NCBI GenBank assembly: GCA_000434535.1
Contig: FR878731.1
Location: 1-62,308 of the forward strand
Direction of reading: 5' to 3'
Length of the DNA: 62,308 nucleotides
DNA from: Collinsella sp. CAG:166
GTDB taxonomy: Bacteria; Actinomycetota; Coriobacteriia; Coriobacteriales; Coriobacteriaceae
The translations under genes were made by a program, and so were the position numbers. The notes below the pieces were generated by a model. It was not told where the DNA came from. It saw only the letters and a list, made by a program, of their open reading frames with translations, and ran no database searches. Shown here in pieces: positions 54,561 through 62,308 of this stretch (within the stretch, counting starts at the first letter, position 1; each line of letters starts with the position of its first letter).

Positions 54561-55844
54561 CTAAATGGTTTCTAAGAACGCCTCAATGCGCGTCTGCAGC
54601 TGGCCTGCGTCCTCGCCGGCGTAGTCGGTGGTGATATGCATAAACGGGATGCCCGCCTCCTCAGCGGCCTTCTCGACCTGGAAGGACTCCATCTCATAGA
54701 GCGTGCAGAACTGCAGGGCCACGTCGACGATGCCATCGGCATGCAGGTCCTTGGCCATCTGGACAATGTCCTTCATACGCTGGTCGTTGGGCGTAAAGAC
54801 GGCGCAGTTGATCTTGAAGTAGCGCTCGGCGATGTCGTCGAGCATCTCGTCGACCGTCTCGCCGGACTCGTCGACCAGGTCCTTGTAGTAGCGCGAGCCC
54901 GTGCAGGACTCCTCGCCGACCACAACGCCGCCGGCCTTCTCGATGAGGTTGAACAGCTTCCAGTTGGGCACGGCCATGGGCGTGCCGGTGTACAGGATGC
55001 GCTTGGTCCCCTTGGGCGCCACGCCCTCGCCGGCCTCGACACGCTGCTCGCACTCAGCCGCCATATCGTTGATGGCTCCGGTCAGACGCGGCGTGTCGTC
55101 CATAAAGGCGGCCTGAACGGTCAGCAGGCTGTCGAGACCGCTGATGGGCGCAGGGTCGGCAGCGCGGGTCGCAGCGAGGCGCTGCAGGGCGCGGCGCTTC
55201 TCATTGACGGCGTGGATGGCAGCCTTCAGACGCTCGGGCGTAATCTTGACGCCGCACTCGTCCTCGATCTTGGCGGCGAGCTTCTTGACCTCGGCCTTCC
55301 AGGTCACGAGCGTCGACTCGTCGTGCACGTTGGGAATATCCATGACGTACATGTTCTTTTGCGTGGCAAAGAACTCGTAGGCTTTCTTCTTGCCATCGCA
55401 GGTGTTCTCGCCTACCACCAGGTCACTCGACTCAATGTAGGGGCAGACCTCGCCCAGCTTAAAGCCGGCAAAGCTCTTGATAAGCGGACAGGTGTTGCGC
55501 GGCAGATGCTCCTCGACCTTATCGGTTGCCCAATCGGCACCCGAGCACAGACCCACGGGGATACCGTCGCAGGCGAGAACAATCTCCTCGGGCACGTAGA
55601 CGCAGAAGCTGCCAACAATCTTGGTGGCCTCGCCGGCCTCCTTCTTGTCGAGCATCTCCTTAATGCGGCCGCTGTGGATGTTGGTGGCGACAAAATCCAG
55701 GTAGGACGTGGACTTGGGGCGATTGTTCTGCGTCAGGAACATATCGCCGTACATCTGGCCCACGGCACCCAGCAGCATGTCGTGGTCGGCAAGATTCATG
55801 CCGAGGCTCTCCCACATCGGATGGAAATCGAATTCTTCAGCCAT
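54561..55844 (-). CDS. Double-cubane-cluster-type protein (YjiM-like), paralogue 2 lacking one cysteine
   Basis: 427 residues, same superfamily as paralogue 1 with about 25 extra N-terminal residues. Cysteines match at NTCPLIKSFAGF, EVCPY, ENTCDGKKKAYE, EESCTGSRY and QFCTLYEMES. The site equivalent to ITGCP in paralogue 1 is YTGTP, so one conserved cysteine is replaced by Thr. It may therefore carry a different cluster or act as the non-catalytic partner. First gene of the four-gene group; ATG 55844 has GAGAGGGGA upstream. Confidence 0.85.
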   Translation of the reverse strand: MAEEFDFHPMWESLGMNLADHDMLLGAVGQMYGDMFLTQNNRPKSTSYLDFVATNIHSGRIKEMLDKKEAGEATKIVGSFCVYVPEEIVLACDGIPVGLCSGADWATDKVEEHLPRNTCPLIKSFAGFKLGEVCPYIESSDLVVGENTCDGKKKAYEFFATQKNMYVMDIPNVHDESTLVTWKAEVKKLAAKIEDECGVKITPERLKAAIHAVNEKRRALQRLAATRAADPAPISGLDSLLTVQAAFMDDTPRLTGAINDMAAECEQRVEAGEGVAPKGTKRILYTGTPMAVPNWKLFNLIEKAGGVVVGEESCTGSRYYKDLVDESGETVDEMLDDIAERYFKINCAVFTPNDQRMKDIVQMAKDLHADGIVDVALQFCTLYEMESFQVEKAAEEAGIPFMHITTDYAGEDAGQLQTRIEAFLETI

Positions 55845-56003
55845 AACGGTTCCCCTCTCGAACCAAAAATGAGTAGCTACGGTATTGCTGCACGGTGGGT
55901 GGCGAAAACCCAGCCGCGCCTAAACCCGGAATTTTGGGGAACCTGCTTTGCGGTCGATTATTTAGTTGTGCGTCGTCTCTCCCGGAGCCGTGAACATACC
56001 TGC

Positions 56004-56072
56004 TCATATGCGACTCCGAGCCATATACAGGGCGCGCGCGGCAACGCGGCGAATGTATGTCGTCTGCGGCAT
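56004..56072 (-). CDS. Putative 22-residue leader peptide
   Basis: AAGGAGGG seven bases before ATG 56072 is one of the strongest ribosome sites in the window, but the frame ends after 22 codons (MPQTTYIRRV…, basic) at TGA. It lies 160 bases upstream of the YjiM-like operon. It could be a regulatory leader or a small protein. Confidence 0.35.
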   Translation of the reverse strand: MPQTTYIRRVAARALYMARSRI

Positions 56073-56230
56073 GTGCGCACCCTCCTTTACAAGATAAGAT
56101 CAACTATATCAACGGTCATCGACCATGCGAACACCGTTGACATTCGTACGACAGCATCGTGTGCCGTCGTTTAATAAACAATTCTCTTGATTGATAAGAG
56201 TTTGTCATCTCTCATTCGGCGAACGGCAGA

Positions 56231-56262
56231 AACAAAGCCGCCGAGGCTTATATCCCCGACGG
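56231..56262 (-). terminator. Terminator of the mod operon
   Basis: GCCGTCGGGG…CCTCGGCGGC followed by TTTGTTT on the minus strand, just after modC. Confidence 0.8.
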
Positions 56263-56274
56263 CATTACCCGGCG

Positions 56275-57345
56275 CTATCGACAAACCAAATGGATCCTGC
56301 TGGCATCGAAGTGCATGCGCAGCGTCTCGCCTGCTTGCGGTAGCTCGTCGACAGGCACGCCCACCTTGTTGACCTTCCACTGCAGACGCGTGGGCGCATC
56401 AGCGCGCGGCACGTCCAGCAGCACCAGCCGCTCAAAGCGCGAATCGCTCACACGGGCCACATGCAAATCGTAGCTGTTACGGCCCCGCTCAACGCGATTA
56501 TCAATATGGAAATAGCTTGCGCGAACGCCCAGGTACGCCACATTATCGGGGACCTCGCGGCCCACGTTAAAGGTCATGCCCCAGTCGAGGGCCTCAACTT
56601 CTTCGTCGCCGATTTTGCGCGCACGGCTTGTGTTCTTGCAGCCAGTTAGGCGCAGCGCCGCCAGCGTCTGCGGACGGCGGACCACGTCCTCGACGGAGCC
56701 GAGCTCCTCAACATGCCCGTCGTGCATCACACAGATGCGCTGGCACAGGCGGCATGCCTCGTCGATGTCGTGGCTCACGTAGAGCACGGTGCGGTTGCAG
56801 ACATCGAACAGGTCGAGCATATTCTGCTCGAGGGCGCTCTTGAGGTACGCATCGAGCGCACTCATGGGCTCGTCGAACATAAAAATGCCCGGATGCGCCG
56901 CCACCATGCGGGCAAGCGCCACGCGTTGTTGCTGGCCGCCCGAGAGCCGCGCGGGATAACGGTCGGCGAAATCGGCCAGGCCAAAGATGCCCAGATAGCG
57001 CTCGGCCAGCCTTTTTCGCGCCGCGGCGTCGCCCGCGTCCTTTACACCGGCACATACGTTATCGGCCACCGTCATGCTGGGAAACAGCTGATAGTTTTGG
57101 AACAGCAGGGCGCATTTTCGCTCCTGGGGCGACAGGTTGATGCCCGCCGCCGAGTCAAAAAAGGTCACGCCGTTGACGACGATCTTGCCCTCGTCGGGCG
57201 TCTCCACGCCGGCGATGCAGCGCAGCGTACAGCTCTTGCCGCAACCCGAGGCACCGAGCAGCGCCACACGATCCTCGCCGGCCTCAAGCTGCATGTCGAG
57301 CATAAACCCGGGATAGCGCTTTTTGATATCCAGAACGAGCGACAT
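56275..57345 (-). CDS. modC: Molybdate ABC transporter ATP-binding protein ModC
   Basis: 356 residues. Walker A GASGCGKSCTLR at residue 31, Q-loop FQNYQLFP, signature LSGGQQQRVALARM, Walker B IFMFDEPMSALD and the switch His in YVSHDIDEA. The C-terminal 110 residues are a TOBE-like regulatory domain, as in ModC. It powers molybdate import by ModB. Third gene of modA-modB-modC, three bases after modB. Confidence 0.9.
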   Translation of the reverse strand: MSLVLDIKKRYPGFMLDMQLEAGEDRVALLGASGCGKSCTLRCIAGVETPDEGKIVVNGVTFFDSAAGINLSPQERKCALLFQNYQLFPSMTVADNVCAGVKDAGDAAARKRLAERYLGIFGLADFADRYPARLSGGQQQRVALARMVAAHPGIFMFDEPMSALDAYLKSALEQNMLDLFDVCNRTVLYVSHDIDEACRLCQRICVMHDGHVEELGSVEDVVRRPQTLAALRLTGCKNTSRARKIGDEEVEALDWGMTFNVGREVPDNVAYLGVRASYFHIDNRVERGRNSYDLHVARVSDSRFERLVLLDVPRADAPTRLQWKVNKVGVPVDELPQAGETLRMHFDASRIHLVCR

Positions 57346-57348
57346 GGC

Positions 57349-58791
57349 CTATCGACCTCCCTGCAAAGCGGCATCATCGCGCATGAGCTCGGCCAGCGCC
57401 TCGCGATCGATACGCAAGGCATCGCCGCCCGCCGGGTCGAGCGAATCGCCCTGTCCGGCAAGATCTTTGATCCGCTTGCGCTCCGCACGGGAAAGGCCCC
57501 GCTCGCGATACTTTTGCGAATGCGCCGTGTACATGTTGATGAATAGGATGACCAGGAAACTGAACGCAATCACAACGGCGACCCAAAAGAGGGCCACCGA
57601 CGTATTGCCGCCCATCCACTCAAAGTAAATCGCAATGGGAATGGTCTGCGTAATGCCGGCATAGTTGCCCGCAAAGAACAGCGTGCAGCCAAACTCTCCC
57701 ATCGCGCGGGCAAAGGCGAGGACCGTACCAGCGGCAATAGAAGGCCACCCAAGCGGCATCATAAGCTTGGCAAAGATGCGACGCTCGGACCATCCCAGGG
57801 TTCGCGCGGCGTCAAGCATCTGCGTGTCGAGGCTCTCAAAGGCGCCGAGCGCCGTACGGTAGACCAGGGGGAACGATACCACCACGGCAGAGATCACCGC
57901 CGCCGGCCACGTAAAGACAATCGAGACGCCGTGCGCAATCAGCCACTGGCCCACCCCGGTCGAGCGACCAAACAGCATAAGCAGCAAAAAGCCGCAGACC
58001 GTGGGCGGCAACACCATGGGGATGGTAAAGACCGAGTCGAGCAGGCCCTTGATGCGACTCGAGGTACCCATAGTCTTCCACGCGGCGAACAGGCCCAGCG
58101 CAAGGGAGATCACCAGGGCAAGGCCGCTCGTTTTAATGGACACCCAAAACGGGCGATAGTCGATGTCGCCCAAAAAGGAGACCAGAGAGGTCAAGGGCCC
58201 TTGCTCATCCCGCAACATGACAGACGACGCCTCTACCATTTGAGCGCTATCAAGCCAACGCGCGCCGCCCTTGGCATCACCCGAGGCTGATGCAATCACC
58301 ACATAGCGGTCCCCATCCGCACCGCGCTCGTCAAAGCCATAGGTATACCCACCGGCATCAAACGTTGTTTCCGCCGTGACATACCAAGGAAGATTCACGT
58401 CCCCTAGCTGCGCACCTCCCATGCAGTTTGCGCTGTCGAGCTTACAGACGAGGGCCTTGAGACCCGATACGCACTCGTTATCCTGCGGATCCAACCCATA
58501 CTTCTCGACCGCCTTGGGCGACATCCACACCACAACGCGATCGGCAGCAGGTGCCACTACAAGGTCCACGTCCTCGTCAACGGGAAACCGATAGCCCTCA
58601 GGCTGGCCCTCCATGGCACGAGCGGTCCCCTTGGCCAACCGCTCAAAACCCTCGATCCCATAGGAAAGCCCATGGGCGGTCGCAGCAACCTGGGCCCCGT
58701 CCTCAGCGTCCCCAGCAAACGCAAATCCCGGCACCCAGCAAAGCGCGAAGGTCAAAGCACAGGCGACAAGCATGCGGAATCTATTAAGCAC
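57349..58791 (-). CDS. modB: Molybdate ABC transporter permease ModB with an unusual N-terminal extracytoplasmic domain
   Basis: 480 residues, about twice the usual ModB length (220-230). After a signal-like helix (MLVACALTFALCWVPGFAFAG) come about 190 residues of soluble, probably extracytoplasmic sequence with three cysteines (NECVSG, LVCKLDSANC). Only then come the permease helices and the coupling EAA loop ALGAFESLDTQMLDAARTLGWSERRIFAKLMMPLGWPSIAAG. GTG 58791 has GGAG six bases upstream; ATG 58773 is an alternative. The C-terminal 45 residues are charged and cytoplasmic. Confidence 0.85.
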   Translation of the reverse strand: MLNRFRMLVACALTFALCWVPGFAFAGDAEDGAQVAATAHGLSYGIEGFERLAKGTARAMEGQPEGYRFPVDEDVDLVVAPAADRVVVWMSPKAVEKYGLDPQDNECVSGLKALVCKLDSANCMGGAQLGDVNLPWYVTAETTFDAGGYTYGFDERGADGDRYVVIASASGDAKGGARWLDSAQMVEASSVMLRDEQGPLTSLVSFLGDIDYRPFWVSIKTSGLALVISLALGLFAAWKTMGTSSRIKGLLDSVFTIPMVLPPTVCGFLLLMLFGRSTGVGQWLIAHGVSIVFTWPAAVISAVVVSFPLVYRTALGAFESLDTQMLDAARTLGWSERRIFAKLMMPLGWPSIAAGTVLAFARAMGEFGCTLFFAGNYAGITQTIPIAIYFEWMGGNTSVALFWVAVVIAFSFLVILFINMYTAHSQKYRERGLSRAERKRIKDLAGQGDSLDPAGGDALRIDREALAELMRDDAALQGGR

Positions 58792-58859
58792 GAAAAGCTC
58801 CAAGCGAATACAAGGACGGAGTGAAACACAAAACGATGGAATTATCGCGCCAAGCCGCA

Positions 58860-59735
58860 CTACTCGGAAAGCTCAAAGCCGTACTTAGCCCAAATCTTCT
58901 GGGCCTTCTTGTTGGTCAGACAGAAGTCGATGAACGCCTTGGCCTCGTCGGCGTGCTCGGAGCTCTCGGCAACGGCACCCGGGTACACGATGGGTTTGTG
59001 CGAATCCTCGGGGCACACGAAGGCCTCCTCGATGCCGTCGTAGCGGAAAATGTCGGAGCTGTAGACAAAACCCGCCACGCAGTCGCCTGTAGAGACGTAA
59101 GACGCAGCGGTGCCGACCTTGTCGGCCAGGGCTACCTTGTCGGCGAGCTCGGGCGCGTACTCGCCGTCGTCGCCCTCGGTACCGGTATAGAGGCCCACGG
59201 AAGCCAGCGCCTGGTTGGCGTACTTGCCGGCGGGGACGGTCTTGGCGTCGCCGATGGCAATCTTACCGTCCAGATTCGCGACGTCGGCGATGGCCTCGAC
59301 CTTAGTATCGGAGCCCTCGGCGCGAATGATCACGAGGTCGTTGACGAACATGTCCTCACGCGTGTCGGCATCGACGAGCTCGGCGGCTTCGGCGTCGTCC
59401 ATGGTGCCCTTGGAGGCCGTGATGAGCACGTCGACGGCGGCACCGGCGCGCATCTGCTCGACAAGGTCGCCAGACGCCTTAAACTGCGTGTCGGCAAACG
59501 TGGTGCCGGTCTGCTCGGTGTAGAGCTCCTGAACCTCGGGCAGAGCTTTCTCGAGCGAGTTAGCAGCAAAGACCTGCAACTCGACAGCCTTCTTCTTAGA
59601 GGAAGACTTGACGGAGCCGGCATCGGAACCAGCGGGCTCGGACGTCTTGTTGCCCGAGCAGCCGGCAAGGCCAAGGCCGGCGGCAGCGGCAGCAGAAAGC
59701 GAGACAAAACCGCGGCGTGAAACCATATCGAACAT
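58860..59735 (-). CDS. modA: Molybdate-binding lipoprotein ModA
   Basis: 291 residues. N-terminal SRRGFVSLSAAAAAGLGLAGCSG combines a twin-arginine-like pair with a lipobox (LAGC), so it is probably an exported, membrane-anchored lipoprotein. The ModA fold follows: FAANSLEKALPEVQELYTEQTG, FKASGDLVEQMRAGAAVDVLI and FCLTNKKAQKIWAKYGF. Captures molybdate or tungstate. ATG 59735 (AAAGGG six bases upstream). First gene of the mod operon, behind a promoter with metalloregulator-like sites. Confidence 0.92.
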   Translation of the reverse strand: MFDMVSRRGFVSLSAAAAAGLGLAGCSGNKTSEPAGSDAGSVKSSSKKKAVELQVFAANSLEKALPEVQELYTEQTGTTFADTQFKASGDLVEQMRAGAAVDVLITASKGTMDDAEAAELVDADTREDMFVNDLVIIRAEGSDTKVEAIADVANLDGKIAIGDAKTVPAGKYANQALASVGLYTGTEGDDGEYAPELADKVALADKVGTAASYVSTGDCVAGFVYSSDIFRYDGIEEAFVCPEDSHKPIVYPGAVAESSEHADEAKAFIDFCLTNKKAQKIWAKYGFELSE

Positions 59736-59795
59736 ATTCAACCCTTTCGAACGCTATGCCCGGGCACCCCGCCGCAGGCTTTATTCTGTTACTAG

Positions 59796-59848
59796 ATTAT
59801 ACTTTCGCGCGAATAATGATAATGAGAAATTATTCTCGCTAGAGAATA
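59796..59848 (-). promoter_or_regulatory. modA: modA promoter region with two palindromic sites
   Basis: TATAAT (59796-59801, minus strand) is a clear -10. Over and upstream of the -35 lie a Fur-box-like GAATAATGATAATGAGAAAT (59811-59830) and the perfect dyad TATTCTC-GCTA-GAGAATA (59831-59848). This layout suits repression by a metal- or molybdate-sensing regulator; which one is not visible. Confidence 0.5.
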
Positions 59849-59888
59849 TAGTTTCGAGTTGCCGTGCACCTCGGCGTCGCTTCGGCGG

Positions 59889-59925
59889 AAAACAAAGGCG
59901 GAGCAGCCGTTCAGGTCGCCCCGCC
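59889..59925 (-). terminator. Terminator of moaB
   Basis: GGCGGGGC…GCTCCGCC followed by TTTGTTTT on the minus strand, 15 bases after the moaB stop. Confidence 0.8.
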
Positions 59926-59938
59926 GCAGGTAAACCGC

Positions 59939-60418
59939 TTATTTGGTATGTCCGCCGCCCGCCGTCATTTGGGCCGCATGCTCCAGCTGATCGCTCACGG
60001 CCTCCCAGCTTTCGCGGGCCGCTTTCGTGGATCCCGGAAAGTTGATGACAAGCGTATGCCCACGCTGCATGCACACGGCGCGCGAGAGCATAGCGCGGCG
60101 CGTCTTGGTCATGGAGTACGCACGGATTGCCTCTGCAATACCCGGCACATCGCGGTCGCAGACGGCACGCGTCGCCTCGGGCGTCACGTCGCGCATCGAA
60201 AGTCCCGTGCCGCCACAGGTGAGGACGACGTTGGCGTGGCACTCATCGGCAGCTTCCACAATGGCATCACCGATCTCGCTGGCGTCGTCGCGCACGACCA
60301 CATGTGAGACGACCGTCCAGCCCTGCGCCTCGATAAGTTCCTCGAGTGCGGCTCCAGCCTCGTCCTGAGCAAGATCGCGCGTATCCGAGCACGTCACGAT
60401 CGAAATCTTCAACTCCAT
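59939..60418 (-). CDS. moaB: Molybdopterin adenylyltransferase-like protein MoaB/MogA
   Basis: 159 residues. VLTCGGTGLSMRDVTPEATRAV is the MoaB/MogA active-site signature, and VINFPGSTKAARESWEAV the C-terminal one. It adenylylates molybdopterin before MoeA inserts molybdenum. ATG 60418 has AGGAGG upstream, ten bases after moeA; the two are co-transcribed. Confidence 0.92.
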   Translation of the reverse strand: MELKISIVTCSDTRDLAQDEAGAALEELIEAQGWTVVSHVVVRDDASEIGDAIVEAADECHANVVLTCGGTGLSMRDVTPEATRAVCDRDVPGIAEAIRAYSMTKTRRAMLSRAVCMQRGHTLVINFPGSTKAARESWEAVSDQLEHAAQMTAGGGHTK

Positions 60419-60428
60419 AGTCTTCCTC

Positions 60429-61691
60429 CTACAACACCGTGCCCTCGGGCAGGTCGACACGCACGACATCCACGACGTCGCCCGCCTTGAGCTCGCACGG
60501 TCCTTCGTCAATACGCAGCAGGCAGTTGGACCGCTGCATCGTGCCGAGCAGCGCCGAATTCTGCGTCTTGGCCTCGGTCACCAACAGCTCACTGGTCTCG
60601 GGGTCGCGCAAAACCGTGGCGCGATCGAAGAAGCGTCGGTCCTGGCGCTTTTTCACGCCGTGCGTGAGCGTCGCCTGCTGCACGGGACGCACGCCCTCGG
60701 CAAAGCCGCGCATCTTGCGAATCGCCGGACGGGCGAGCATCTCAAAGCCCACATACGCCGCGGCCGGATTGCCTGAAAGCCCTAGGTAGGGCTTGCCCCC
60801 GAGCAAGCCAAACGTGATAGCCTTGCCCGGACGCATCGAGATGCGATCGAACAGCACCACGCCCTCGCGCCGGACGAGCGCCGTCACGTAGTCGTAATCG
60901 CCCGCCGAGGCGCCGCCGCTCGTAATGACAAAATCGCACTCTCGCGTGGCGCGATGCACCAGCTCGCCAATCGCCTGCTCATCGTCGGGCGCAATACCGT
61001 AGAACACGGGCTCGGCGCCGGCATCGAGCGCCTCGGCCATCAGCGCCGAGGAGTTGGAATCGCGAATCTGCCCGCGCGCCGGCAGCTCACCCGGCGCGAC
61101 CAGCTCCGTGCCCAGCGAGATAATGCCCACGCGCGGAGCGGCATGGACCTTCACGCTCGCGTAACCGGCGCTTGCCAGCAGGCCGGCGCCGGCCGGAGCC
61201 ACGACCTCGCCGGCATGCATCACAACATCGCCGGCATGGGCCTCCTCGGCGGCAGAGCGAACGTTCTCCCCTACCTTGGCAGGCGCCGAGAAGCGAACGT
61301 GCGAGCCCTCGTTGCCGTCGCCATCGAGTACGTCGACGATCTCGTACTTCACCACGGCATCGGCACCTTCGGGCACCGGCGCGCCCGTCATGATGCGGAC
61401 GGTCTCGCCCGCGCCGATTGTGCCCTCAAAGACATGGCCCGCGGCCTCGTGTCCTACGACGGAGAGCGTCACCGGAGTGTCACCGGCGGCCGCAGCAAGA
61501 TCGGCTGCGCGCACGGCATACCCGTCCATGGCGCTGTTGGCAAACGGCGAGATGTCGATATCGGCCACCGCATCCTCGGCCAAGGGAAGACCGGCGGCCT
61601 GCCACACGGGAATCTCGACGAGATCGGTCGGAACAACGTGCGACAGAACAATCGACTGCGCGTCCTCCAGCGGAATGAGTTTCTCTGCCAT
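60429..61691 (-). CDS. moeA: Molybdopterin molybdenumtransferase MoeA
   Basis: 420 residues. Domain 1 has PFANSAMDGYAVRAADLA and RIMTGAPVPEGADAVVKYE; domain 3 has ITSGGASAGDYDYV, RPGKAITFG and GLSGNPAAAYVGFE. It inserts molybdate into adenylylated molybdopterin. ATG 61691 (GAGGTG upstream); GTG two codons earlier also possible. With moaB it supplies cofactor to FdhF, the Mo hydroxylase and the orphan oxidoreductase of this window. Confidence 0.94.
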   Translation of the reverse strand: MAEKLIPLEDAQSIVLSHVVPTDLVEIPVWQAAGLPLAEDAVADIDISPFANSAMDGYAVRAADLAAAAGDTPVTLSVVGHEAAGHVFEGTIGAGETVRIMTGAPVPEGADAVVKYEIVDVLDGDGNEGSHVRFSAPAKVGENVRSAAEEAHAGDVVMHAGEVVAPAGAGLLASAGYASVKVHAAPRVGIISLGTELVAPGELPARGQIRDSNSSALMAEALDAGAEPVFYGIAPDDEQAIGELVHRATRECDFVITSGGASAGDYDYVTALVRREGVVLFDRISMRPGKAITFGLLGGKPYLGLSGNPAAAYVGFEMLARPAIRKMRGFAEGVRPVQQATLTHGVKKRQDRRFFDRATVLRDPETSELLVTEAKTQNSALLGTMQRSNCLLRIDEGPCELKAGDVVDVVRVDLPEGTVL

Positions 61692-61866
61692 ATGCACCTC
61701 TTAATGCCACGGCGCACAACAGAGGCGCCGATTCTTTATGCTTGTCTCAGTATAATCCCCCGATGCACGGCCGCGACTCGGTCTGTACCCGCAAATACAC
61801 CTGTCGGTTGCAGGCCGCGAAACAGAATGGAAACCAACCCACCGGCTCGTCGCGTTTACCGCGTTT

Positions 61867-61872
61867 TATAAT
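61867..61872 (+). promoter_or_regulatory. Candidate -10 box of the ClC gene
   Basis: TATAAT 30 bases before the ATG; no good -35 was found 17 bases upstream. Confidence 0.4.
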
Positions 61873-61901
61873 GCTTGCGTTGCAACCTAAAAGAGGAACG
61901 T

Positions 61902-62308
61902 ATGGCTCATAACGACAAAACCGAAAGCGCAAACGAAACGCAGGATCATTCCCAGCCGCTCGACGACGGCGGCTTTTTCTCCCTGAACGACGTCATCACG
62001 GCAGGCAGGCATCAGATCACCCGCTCCGAGCATCTCTTAGCTGCCGACACGCGCCGCAATGTCCGCAACCTACTCGCAAGCGCCAAGTTGCTCGCACTCG
62101 TCGTCATCGTCTCGCTCGCCATGGGCGTTGCCGCTTGGGCGTTTTTGGCCTCGCTGAGTATCGCGACCGACTATCGCGAGCACCATGCATGGATTTACGC
62201 GCTGCTTCCCGTTGTGGGCATGGCCACCGCATGGGTGTACAAAAACCACGGCCTTGCCGCCAAACGAGGCAACAACCTGGTCATCGACTCCGCTCTGGGC
62301 ACACGTCT
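61902..62308 (+). CDS. ClC-family chloride channel/antiporter, 3' end beyond the window
   Basis: 135 codons visible. After about 55 polar residues the first helix (ASAKLLALVVIVSLAMGVAAWAFLASL) and the second hydrophobic segment (WIYALLPVVGMATAWVYKNHG) are followed by RGNNLVIDSALG, which matches the GNNLVIDE-like motif after helix B in ClC proteins. ATG 61902 follows AAGAGGAACG. Partial; divergent from moeA. Confidence 0.75.
   Translation, partial: MAHNDKTESANETQDHSQPLDDGGFFSLNDVITAGRHQITRSEHLLAADTRRNVRNLLASAKLLALVVIVSLAMGVAAWAFLASLSIATDYREHHAWIYALLPVVGMATAWVYKNHGLAAKRGNNLVIDSALGTR

Larger units (their letters stand above)
55845..56274. other. 430-base spacer with a small leader-type ORF and terminator
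   Basis: Apart from the 22-codon frame at 56004-56072 and the modC terminator at 56231-56262 I see no gene. Part of it is a long minus-strand leader for the YjiM-like genes. It does not match any riboswitch I can recognise with certainty. Confidence 0.4.

Noticed and set aside
55940..56072. Reading the TGA of the 22-codon leader ORF as selenocysteine
   Set aside because: Extension adds only 15 codons without a recognised selenoprotein motif, and I see no SECIS-like hairpin at the proper distance.

Overview
The window looks like a chromosomal segment of a gut Coriobacteriia, most likely Collinsella or a close relative. The evidence is the high GC, the strong AGGAGG-type ribosome sites, the ferredoxin/hydrogenase-4/selenium physiology and the abundant intergenic palindromes. 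This assignment is inference from gene content; no 16S or other decisive marker is present.

Left end (1-1960): decayed accessory DNA holding a C-terminally truncated RhuM-like gene, an intact XRE regulator, a divergent XRE gene broken by a one-base frameshift, and a non-coding stretch with three copies of a 16-bp motif. Next (1960-5164) is a three-gene flavoprotein operon: a GlpA-like FAD oxidoreductase with a BFD-type iron-sulfur domain, an FAD/NAD oxidoreductase and a DUF1667 protein. A proline peptidase (5645-6733) follows, flanked on both sides by clusters of palindromic elements. A housekeeping block on the minus strand runs trigger factor, clpP, clpX, valS, folC, with a tRNA-Leu just upstream of tig.

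Most of the rest, 15.5-61.7 kb, is devoted to selenium, molybdenum and hydrogen metabolism, nearly all on the minus strand. It contains an XdhD/YgfM-type molybdenum hydroxylase, NADP-type glutamate dehydrogenase, a DUF3343 protein, a MobA/MocA-like nucleotidyltransferase, tRNA-Sec (selC), selB, selA, an orphan molybdopterin oxidoreductase, a formate channel, a complete hydrogenase-4-type formate hydrogenlyase (hyfA-I, hycH, hycI), a selenocysteine formate dehydrogenase (fdhF, read through UGA at 42556-42558) and a further four-cluster ferredoxin. After a toxin-antitoxin pair, an AbiEi-like gene, tRNA-Gly/tRNA-Pro and a BrnQ transporter comes a second selenium cluster: selenium-type cysteine desulfurase, DUF3343, YedF, SelD and a GT4 glycosyltransferase. 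SelD itself needs selenocysteine, with UGA at 51064-51066 at the catalytic position. Next are an ATPase activase and two double-cubane-type (YjiM-like) proteins, then modC-modB-modA, moaB and moeA. The window ends in the start of a ClC channel gene.

The parts fit together. ModABC imports molybdate. MoaB, MoeA and the MocA-like enzyme build or modify molybdenum cofactor. SelD makes selenophosphate for both SelA/SelB/selC (selenocysteine for FdhF and SelD) and, by inference, the YedF/DUF3343/desulfurase branch that matures selenium-dependent molybdenum hydroxylases. FdhF plus Hyf converts formate to H2 and CO2.

The least explained content is non-coding: at least five families of intergenic palindromes. 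Several keep a short core while the pairing arms differ from copy to copy yet remain complementary. They cluster symmetrically around the peptidase gene and bracket the AbiEi-like gene.
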